Shown here piece by piece: positions 1-4,458 of a DNA stretch of 7,396 nt; within the stretch, counting starts at the first letter, position 1, and each line of letters starts with the position of its first letter. The DNA comes from a bacterium. Lineage in GTDB: Bacteria; Verrucomicrobiota; Kiritimatiellia; UBA8416; CAMZLY01. The stretch is from contig DAOVUR010000090.1 of the NCBI GenBank assembly GCA_030632465.1, positions 1 through 7,396 of the forward strand. The letters are read 5' to 3'. A model generated the notes under the pieces. The model did no database searches. It worked only from the letters and a program-made list of their open reading frames with translations, and was not told the origin of the DNA. Made by a program: the position numbers and the translations under genes.

Positions 1-488
1 GTCTCAGCGTTTTCATAAAAAACTATACCAAAAACAGTATCCAAATCTTCTTCTAACGCCATGTACCCTTTAATAGTTGACCACAACCCTTTGCCACTAA
101 CATGTACCGCATAGAGTTTATTTGCTGTTACTGCATCTGTATAGATGTAGAGCGGATAGAACTTTTTAAGCCCTGTAGCTTTATCACGCTTATTGATCTC
201 TTCTGGTGTCAGAGCTGCAACTTCTTTTCCGGCAACAACTTTACCCTCAGCATCAAGTACTAAACCAGTAATCTGCTCTGCAAAAACTTTTTCAATTGTC
301 TCGGCATCTTTAACAGCTTGTCCAGCTGCATTTGTAACACCAAAGACCTGCAAAACTTTTGTCTTAATATCATTAGCCTTATTCGCCTCCTGAAGCGGAG
401 TAAGAACCGAAGAAACTACAGCTAACAATATACTGCATACCAAGCAGACAGTCGTAGCAAATCCTATAATTTTAAGCTGTTCACGCAC
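1..488 (-). CDS. nqrC: Na+-translocating NADH:quinone oxidoreductase subunit C (NqrC), 3' end cut by the window edge
   Basis: NqrC is a membrane-anchored NQR subunit whose periplasmic domain carries covalently bound FMN and takes part in electron transfer from NADH to quinone coupled to Na+ export. The first 162 residues are visible. A charged start (MREQLK) is followed by one membrane segment at about residues 7-29 (ending VCSILLAVV), then a soluble domain. The stretch SGKGLWSTIKGYMALEED (131-148) followed by TVFGIVFYENAE matches the conserved NqrC block that precedes PGLG. The flavin-bearing SGAT-type motif lies beyond the edge. The GTG start at 488 overlaps the nqrB stop by 8 bases and has AAGGAG eight bases upstream. 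An in-frame ATG at 509-507 would add seven residues and bring the N-terminus close to the Vibrio length, but it has no visible ribosome binding site. Order and overlap indicate translational coupling with nqrB; nqrD, nqrE and nqrF are expected beyond the left edge. Confidence 0.93.
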   Translation of the reverse strand, partial: MREQLKIIGFATTVCLVCSILLAVVSSVLTPLQEANKANDIKTKVLQVFGVTNAAGQAVKDAETIEKVFAEQITGLVLDAEGKVVAGKEVAALTPEEINKRDKATGLKKFYPLYIYTDAVTANKLYAVHVSGKGLWSTIKGYMALEEDLDTVFGIVFYENAE

Positions 489-1689
489 GTCGTTTTCTCC
501 TTCGCACATGAGCATCAACCACAAAGCTATCAATCAATGGCGCCATCAGATTCATAAAGAGGATCGAAAGCATTACACCTTCAGGGAAGCCAGAATTAGC
601 AACACGAACAATAATAACCAACATACCAATCAAAAATCCATATATCCACTTACCAGCATTAGTAGCTGCAGCAGAAACTGGATCAGTAGCCATAAAGATC
701 GCCCCAAACGCAAAACCACCAGCAACTAAGTGGTAATAAGGCGGCAACTGCGCCATCGGAGAATCACCAATAAAGTTTGCTAGATATCCGGTTGATAGCA
801 ACCCTATTACAGTCGCCAACATAATACGCCATGACGCCACACCTGTTATAAGAAGAACCGCCGCACCAATTAGGCAGGCAAGCGTACTGGTCTCCCCTAT
901 ACTACCAGGGATAACACCAAGAAACATCTGCATAAAATCAACATGTCCAAGCTCAATAGCCTGCAACAAAGTCATACCCTCTGGTAACGAAGCAACAAAG
1001 CCTAATGGTGTAGCACCACTAACAGCGTCTACTACTGGCGCGCCAGCTACATGTGCAACCCAAACATCGCCCGTCATAGATTTCGCATAGGCAAAAAATA
1101 GAAATGCACGAGATAGTAATGCAGGATTAACAATATTCATCCCGGTCCCGCCAAAAATCTCTTTACCAATCACAACTCCAAATGAAATACCTACAGCAAC
1201 CTGCCAGAGCGGAATGGTAGGTGGAAGAATCAATGGGAACAGAAAACCAGTTACTAGTAAGCCTTCATTAATTTCATGCTTACGAATACAGGAGAACAAA
1301 ACCTCCCAGAACCCACCAACTGCATAAGAAACAATCAGTATTGGCAGCATAATAATCAGACCGCGAATTACATCATTAAGAAATGCAGCCGCAAAAACAT
1401 CACTTGCAATAAATGCATTACCAGCTTCGGCAACAGCATTAACCACATTATACTGATGTCCCGCATTCCAGATACCAAAGAAGAAACATGGCAAAACCGC
1501 ATAGATAACCGTCATCATGACGCGCTTCATATCAATAGCATCACGAACATGTGCACCAGAACCAGTCCTATGATCAGGTGTAAACATAAAAGTGTCAGCC
1601 GCATCAAAAATAGGTCCGACAGCACCAAACTTGCCATCTTTCTTGAACAGATGCCTAACCTTATCATGCATATTTAAAATAAATTTCAT
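481..1689 (-). CDS. nqrB: Na+-translocating NADH:quinone oxidoreductase subunit B (NqrB)
   Basis: NqrB is the large multi-spanning subunit of Na+-NQR. It carries a covalent FMN and, by family knowledge, riboflavin and part of the Na+ path. From the ATG at 1689 it has 402 residues (Vibrio NqrB is about 415). Family blocks appear in order: HVRDAIDMKR near the N-terminus, KHEINEGLLVTGFLFPLILPP, the GISFGVVIGKEIFGGTGMN glycine-rich segment, NPALLSRAFLFFAY, AVSGATPLG with the flavin-accepting Thr227, GSIGETSTLACLIG, the ATDPVSAA segment and a final FPEGVMLSILFMNLMAPLID before a basic tail. About ten hydrophobic helices can be seen. The frame stays open upstream as far as the nqrA stop, and a TTG at 1752 would add 21 residues. 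I prefer ATG 1689 because the first residues (MKFILNMHDKVRHLF) then line up with the usual NqrB N-terminus, although its ribosome site (AAGAAAG) is weak. The gene lies 123 bases after nqrA and overlaps nqrC. Confidence 0.95.
   Translation of the reverse strand: MKFILNMHDKVRHLFKKDGKFGAVGPIFDAADTFMFTPDHRTGSGAHVRDAIDMKRVMMTVIYAVLPCFFFGIWNAGHQYNVVNAVAEAGNAFIASDVFAAAFLNDVIRGLIIMLPILIVSYAVGGFWEVLFSCIRKHEINEGLLVTGFLFPLILPPTIPLWQVAVGISFGVVIGKEIFGGTGMNIVNPALLSRAFLFFAYAKSMTGDVWVAHVAGAPVVDAVSGATPLGFVASLPEGMTLLQAIELGHVDFMQMFLGVIPGSIGETSTLACLIGAAVLLITGVASWRIMLATVIGLLSTGYLANFIGDSPMAQLPPYYHLVAGGFAFGAIFMATDPVSAAATNAGKWIYGFLIGMLVIIVRVANSGFPEGVMLSILFMNLMAPLIDSFVVDAHVRRRKRRA
497..502 (-). promoter_or_regulatory. 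Ribosome binding site of nqrC (AAGGAG)
   Basis: On the minus strand AAGGAG lies inside the last codons of nqrB, eight bases before a GTG at 488-486. It is the strongest Shine-Dalgarno sequence near the nqrB/nqrC junction and is the reason GTG 488 is preferred over the in-frame ATG at 509-507. Confidence 0.7.
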
Positions 1690-1812
1690 CTTATCTTTCT
1701 TATTCGGGCAGACACATAGGTCTACCCCTACAAAATCTTTATAACCCAGCAAAGTTTTATCTTTTACCTTTTTACTTCCTAGTTCATCGCTCCATGAGGC
1801 AAAGCCGAATGG

Positions 1813-3177
1813 TTAAACGCCTTCTTCCTCAATATCTTGCAGCCCTTTTTGAATAATATCCTGTACTTCAATCTTACTTGGGCAGACAAAATCACATAAT
1901 GCAAAATCTTCAGGATCGGTTTCTAAGATACCAAGGGAAATCGCTTCGTCCGTATCTCCAGCCAAAACAGCTCTAATCAAAAAGTCAGTCATAATATCAA
2001 GCGGCATAACCTTGTCATAATGACCAGTAAGAACCATTGCCCGCTCTTCGCCATGCATATTAGTGCCAAGGCTCCATCGTTTTCTTAAAAACGGCAGGAA
2101 AGATGATGCTACTAAGCGCATAAAACTGTACTGATTGAATCCCGGCATTGTCCATCCAATAAAATTACGCTCTTTATCCTCTTTAATAACAGTAATTGCC
2201 GACTGACCAAATCGTAGATGAGCATCTTCTTCTATAGCTACACCAGACAAGATATCACCATCAAGAACACGAGCCGCTTCATCAGTTAGTGATTCTTTTA
2301 ATAATCCGCCTAACTCACCGCCAGCATGGATACGGTAGTGATGACGCGCTTCTTCTTTTACTAAAGGCCCACCCAAGGAGACTATTCTTGATGTTGGAAT
2401 TGTACCATCCAGAAATAGACGACCAAGCAACACTACATCAACAGCCTTAACAAACCATACAACATCATGAATCCCCATCGGTGCAATACGACTTATATGA
2501 ACAGTTGTGTTTCCTGACGGATGCGGTCCGCGAAAAGTGTGAGTTTCAACATTCTTAGCCGCAAGTAATGTCTGACCGCTTTCGTTAGCGTCCATGCATA
2601 AATGAACTGGACCGTTAGAAAGCTTTGTCAAAAGATCAAGACCCGCTTGGAACGCTTCAGGATCGTCCACTACCACAGCCTCGGCGTCAGCCTGGAACGG
2701 ACCAGTGTTCATTGCGTTAACAAAGATAGATTTAGGCGTAACAGTAGCATCTGCCATATTGGAGAAAGGTCGTTGCCTGATTAAAGCTAGAAATCCTGTA
2801 GTTGTAAGCTGATCAAGAATAACCTTACGATCAAGACCCTTGATTCCAGCTTCACTAAACTTTTGAAACTCCTCAGCCTTATCCACTGTAGCAACTTCAA
2901 TAACAATCTTTTCAACAAAACGACGTGCACCACGAACAATAGAGATAACCTTACCTGCGGCAGGTGCGCGCAACTTGAAATCAACATTACCCTTATCTTC
3001 CATCAGCTCACTACCGCGCTGTACAATATCGCCTTCAGCAACCTTAAGGCGCTGACGCAACCCTCTAAACTCTAAAGGATAGATAGCAACCGTAGCAGAC
3101 GACTTGATATTCACAATATCCACATCAGGCTTACCAGCCAGTGCAATATCAAATCCCTTTTTAATCTTAAAATCCAC
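1813..3177 (-). CDS. nqrA: Na+-translocating NADH:quinone oxidoreductase subunit A (NqrA)
   Basis: NqrA is the cytoplasmic-side peripheral subunit of Na+-NQR and is associated with quinone binding. The protein has 454 residues, close to the usual 446-ish length, and appears complete. It begins MDFKIKKGFDIALAGKP, a typical NqrA start. Next comes an RnfC/NqrA-type barrel-sandwich region (about 47-97, with GDIVQRGSELMEDKG and APAAGKVISIVRGARR). The central domain includes RQRPFS (134-139), GPHPSGNTTVHI (217-228) and GWTMPGFNQYSFMR (341-354). It ends with LCDFVCPSKIEVQDI (427-441) and an acidic tail (DIEEEG) much like the IEKEG end of other NqrA proteins. The start is GTG, supported by AAAGGA seven bases upstream. 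It is the first nqr gene, separated from the upstream prenyl synthase gene by a repeat-rich 247-base spacer that holds a possible promoter. nqrB follows in the same frame. Confidence 0.96.
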   Translation of the reverse strand: MDFKIKKGFDIALAGKPDVDIVNIKSSATVAIYPLEFRGLRQRLKVAEGDIVQRGSELMEDKGNVDFKLRAPAAGKVISIVRGARRFVEKIVIEVATVDKAEEFQKFSEAGIKGLDRKVILDQLTTTGFLALIRQRPFSNMADATVTPKSIFVNAMNTGPFQADAEAVVVDDPEAFQAGLDLLTKLSNGPVHLCMDANESGQTLLAAKNVETHTFRGPHPSGNTTVHISRIAPMGIHDVVWFVKAVDVVLLGRLFLDGTIPTSRIVSLGGPLVKEEARHHYRIHAGGELGGLLKESLTDEAARVLDGDILSGVAIEEDAHLRFGQSAITVIKEDKERNFIGWTMPGFNQYSFMRLVASSFLPFLRKRWSLGTNMHGEERAMVLTGHYDKVMPLDIMTDFLIRAVLAGDTDEAISLGILETDPEDFALCDFVCPSKIEVQDIIQKGLQDIEEEGV

Positions 3178-3184
3178 GTTTCTA

Positions 3185-3190
3185 TCCTTT
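3185..3190 (-). promoter_or_regulatory. Ribosome binding site of nqrA (AAAGGA)
   Basis: AAAGGA on the minus strand is seven bases before the GTG at 3177-3175. No ATG in this frame gives a better N-terminus, so this site decides the GTG start. Confidence 0.65.
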
Positions 3191-3195
3191 TCTTA

Positions 3196-3222
3196 CCAGC
3201 TCCGTCAGAGACGTCGCCCTAC
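3196..3222 (-). repeat. GTAGGG-type intergenic element, copy A
   Basis: On the minus strand this reads GTAGGGCGACGTCTCTGACG followed by GAGCTGG. It contains a small hairpin (CGTC-aga-GACG, 3203-3213). It resembles copy B at 3366-3386 in the same orientation: both start GTAGGG and share CGTCTC about ten bases in, and both are followed within a few bases by AGC. Related elements are known to me from intergenic DNA of PVC bacteria; that link is from memory and not tested here. Confidence 0.4.
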
Positions 3223-3229
3223 CAAATAA

Positions 3230-3235
3230 ATTATA
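3230..3235 (-). promoter_or_regulatory. Possible -10 box upstream of nqrA (TATAAT)
   Basis: A perfect TATAAT occurs on the minus strand 53 bases before the nqrA start codon, between the palindrome and the proximal GTAGGG element. At a 17-base spacing the -35 position reads GTGTTC, which is weak, so the promoter is only suggested. The surroundings are AT-rich and a perfect -10 can arise by chance. If real, the transcript would start near 3223, giving a leader of roughly 45 bases that includes the GTAGGG element at 3222-3196. Confidence 0.3.
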
Positions 3236-3245
3236 ACTGATTTAA

Positions 3246-3311
3246 GAACAAGGAACACCGATTAACGAATTATTATGTAATTCTAAAATCCGAAATCGTT
3301 AATCCTTGTTC
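3246..3311. repeat. Interrupted palindrome in the spacer before nqrA
   Basis: GAACAAGG (3246-3253) pairs with CCTTGTTC (3304-3311), and ATTAACGA (3261-3268) pairs with TCGTTAAT (3296-3303). This gives a perfect 16-bp stem broken on one side only by seven bases, AACACCG (3254-3260). The loop is 27 bases and holds a further small inverted repeat (GAATTA / TAATTC, 3267-3283). There is no clear U-tract on either strand, so it is a poor intrinsic terminator. It looks like a mobile or amplified palindromic intergenic repeat, and it overlaps the -35 side of the possible nqrA promoter. Confidence 0.6.
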
Positions 3312-3365
3312 GATATTTCTTTTAATCCCGCGACAATCACGACTAAAGCTACGCTCGTCGCTTTT

Positions 3366-3386
3366 GGCCGAGACGACCAACCCTAC
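3366..3386 (-). repeat. GTAGGG-type intergenic element, copy B
   Basis: On the minus strand this reads GTAGGGTTGGTCGTCTCGGC followed by C, then AAAAGC. It is a diverged direct copy of the element at 3196-3222. Directly beyond it lies a small inverted repeat (AAAGC at 3345-3349, GCTTT at 3360-3364). It sits nine bases after the heptamer array that ends the prenyl synthase gene. Confidence 0.4.
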
Positions 3387-3394
3387 ATTTTTTC

Positions 3395-3429
3395 TACTGA
3401 ATCCTGACTTCTGAATTCTGTCTACTACT
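3395..3429. repeat. Heptamer tandem array, five units, covering the prenyl synthase stop codon
   Basis: On the plus strand five 7-base units follow one another: TACTGAA, TCCTGAC, TTCTGAA, TTCTGTC, TACTACT. The consensus is TNCTGAA. Each unit keeps T at position 1 and CT at positions 3-4, with drift elsewhere, and the last unit is the most diverged. On the minus strand the array gives two tandem TAG codons, the first being the stop of the prenyl synthase. The pattern resembles short tandemly repeated heptamers described in cyanobacteria and seen between genes in other phyla. It is too short and has no spacers, so it is not a CRISPR array. Confidence 0.65.
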
Positions 3430-4276
3430 CAATAAAACCTTCTACTACAGGCTGAAAAAATGCCGCAACATACTCTGCCCACTTTTTCTGAACATCCGGC
3501 CATTCTTGCAAACGGCTTTCTGCTTGTCTAGTTAAACGATTAATTTCTTTTACCGGCTCGATCTCTGAATCTATAAAGTCTGCCGCCGTTAGCTTATTCT
3601 GTCGCGCATCCTGACCAAGCGTTTTATCACTTGTTGCCGAGTCACCATTAGCATCCAGCAGGTCATCTGCAAGTTGATAAGCGGTACCAAGATCAAAACC
3701 AGACTCAAGTAAGGCTGTAGCAAGAGATAAATCAGACCCAGCACCCGCATAGGCTGCATAGGCAAAAAGAGAACCGGTTTTACGGCGCGCAACATTCAGA
3801 CACTGCGCCCAATCACGAGGTAGATCTTCAGCAAGCAGCTCCTGCTCTAATTCTGCATTACATACCTGCTGTAACATATCAACCAATGTCGCCATCAGTT
3901 TCGTATTACCAATATCTGACATTAAGGAAAAAGCACGACATAAAACATAATCACCCATCAAAATGGCGCCAGTAGTGCCCTTCTCATGCCAAAAAGCCGC
4001 TTTTCCTCTGCGAGTTAAGCCGTGATCAATCACATCATCATGCAATAGTGAAGCAAGGTGCACCATCTCAACCGTCGCCGCACCTTTTAAACAGTTTTTA
4101 TCAGATAAATCAGTTGCCGAGCCAATAGCGAGAGTCAAGCGCGCACGTAGCATCTTACCCATGCCGAGAAAAGGGAGTAACTCATCAGCAATAGAAGCCA
4201 GCGAAGAGTCTTTTAACATCTCTTCACTTATCAGTGATTCCAATGCTTTTATTTCTGATTTGCCATCCAATACCAT
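3425..4276 (-). CDS. trans-Polyprenyl diphosphate synthase (IspA/IspB-type), probably for quinone side chains
   Basis: The enzyme condenses isopentenyl diphosphate with an allylic diphosphate to build an all-trans isoprenoid chain in the cytoplasm. All hallmarks are present in 283 residues: GKMLRARL (40-47) for the GKxxR diphosphate-binding motif, the first aspartate-rich motif HDDVID with Asp80, Asp81 and Asp84, followed by LTRRG (87-91), RRKTGSLF (164-171), and the second aspartate-rich motif YQLADDLLD (200-208). DKTLGQDARQNKLTAADFI (217-235) is the post-motif block. Chain length cannot be read safely; 283 residues is nearer short-chain enzymes than the roughly 320 of IspB, and the C-terminal helices are brief. 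The ATG has no good ribosome site and no better in-frame start exists upstream before a stop at 4327-4325. A weak TTGCCT / TAAATA promoter-like pair lies around 4396-4369. The stop falls inside the heptamer array. Its position beside nqr genes suggests supply of the quinone tail, an inference. Confidence 0.88.
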   Translation of the reverse strand: MVLDGKSEIKALESLISEEMLKDSSLASIADELLPFLGMGKMLRARLTLAIGSATDLSDKNCLKGAATVEMVHLASLLHDDVIDHGLTRRGKAAFWHEKGTTGAILMGDYVLCRAFSLMSDIGNTKLMATLVDMLQQVCNAELEQELLAEDLPRDWAQCLNVARRKTGSLFAYAAYAGAGSDLSLATALLESGFDLGTAYQLADDLLDANGDSATSDKTLGQDARQNKLTAADFIDSEIEPVKEINRLTRQAESRLQEWPDVQKKWAEYVAAFFQPVVEGFIE

Positions 4277-4387
4277 TACAAAATTCGCTTTATTGATACC
4301 TACATAACATGGAAATAACCACCGCTAGTATCATACTTAAAGATATAGCCGCGCCATAAAGAAATGTATATTTACGTATTACCCACG

Positions 4388-4419
4388 AAAAGGCAAGCCG
4401 TATTGTTACGCACCTGCCT
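4388..4419 (-). terminator. Intrinsic terminator-like hairpin after the S8 protease gene
   Basis: On the minus strand AGGCA (4419-4415) pairs with TGCCT (4395-4391). After a short internal loop CGTA (4410-4407) pairs with TACG (4402-4399) around an ACAA loop. The stem runs straight into a run of four T on the transcribed sense strand (4391-4388). The T run is short, so this is a moderate terminator; together with the hairpin just before it, it probably separates the protease unit from the prenyl synthase gene. Confidence 0.5.
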
Positions 4420-4449
4420 CTAAAGTGCTAGCAGATCCTAACACTTTAG
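4420..4449 (-). repeat. 12-bp inverted repeat just after the S8 protease stop
   Basis: CTAAAGTGCTAG (plus strand 4420-4431) and CTAACACTTTAG (4438-4449) form a 12-bp stem with one G-T-type mismatch and a six-base loop. The stem starts nine bases after the protease stop codon. It lacks a U-tract, so it may protect the 3' end or assist the weaker T-tailed hairpin that follows immediately. A palindromic operator is possible but has no other support. Confidence 0.55.
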
Positions 4450-4458
4450 ATGCGGCTT

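Noticed and set aside
508..729. Plus-strand open frame of 73 codons opposite nqrB
   Set aside because: It is antisense to the conserved nqrB coding sequence, its translation is low-complexity (Asn, His and Lys rich), it has no ribosome site and it resembles no family I know.
1276..1677. Plus-strand open frame of 133 codons opposite nqrB
   Set aside because: It lies wholly inside nqrB on the other strand, its composition is Asn/Thr/Ile-heavy, and it has no recognisable domain. The nqrB frame carries all the family motifs.
1700..1717. ATG with AGGGG seven bases upstream between nqrA and nqrB
   Set aside because: It encodes only five codons (MCLPE) before a stop, is out of frame with nqrB, and has no sign of being a leader peptide.
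481..3177. NqrA-NqrB fusion by stop-codon readthrough
   Set aside because: NqrA already has a full-length family C-terminus at the TAA, and nqrB has its own plausible ATG, so readthrough is not needed.
3246..3311. Palindrome considered as an intrinsic terminator for the prenyl synthase gene
   Set aside because: The stem is AT-mixed with a 27-base loop and a 7-base bulge, and no T run of useful length follows on the minus strand (only TTAAAT).
3395..3429. Heptamer array considered as a CRISPR fragment
   Set aside because: Units are 7 bases and contiguous with no spacers, and no cas genes are visible.
4290..4334. Short hydrophobic frame MILAVVISMLCRYQ just before the prenyl synthase
   Set aside because: The peptide looks like part of a membrane segment and the frame is open further upstream to a TAG near 4430. 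However, there is no start codon before 4334 and no ribosome site, so I do not call it a gene.
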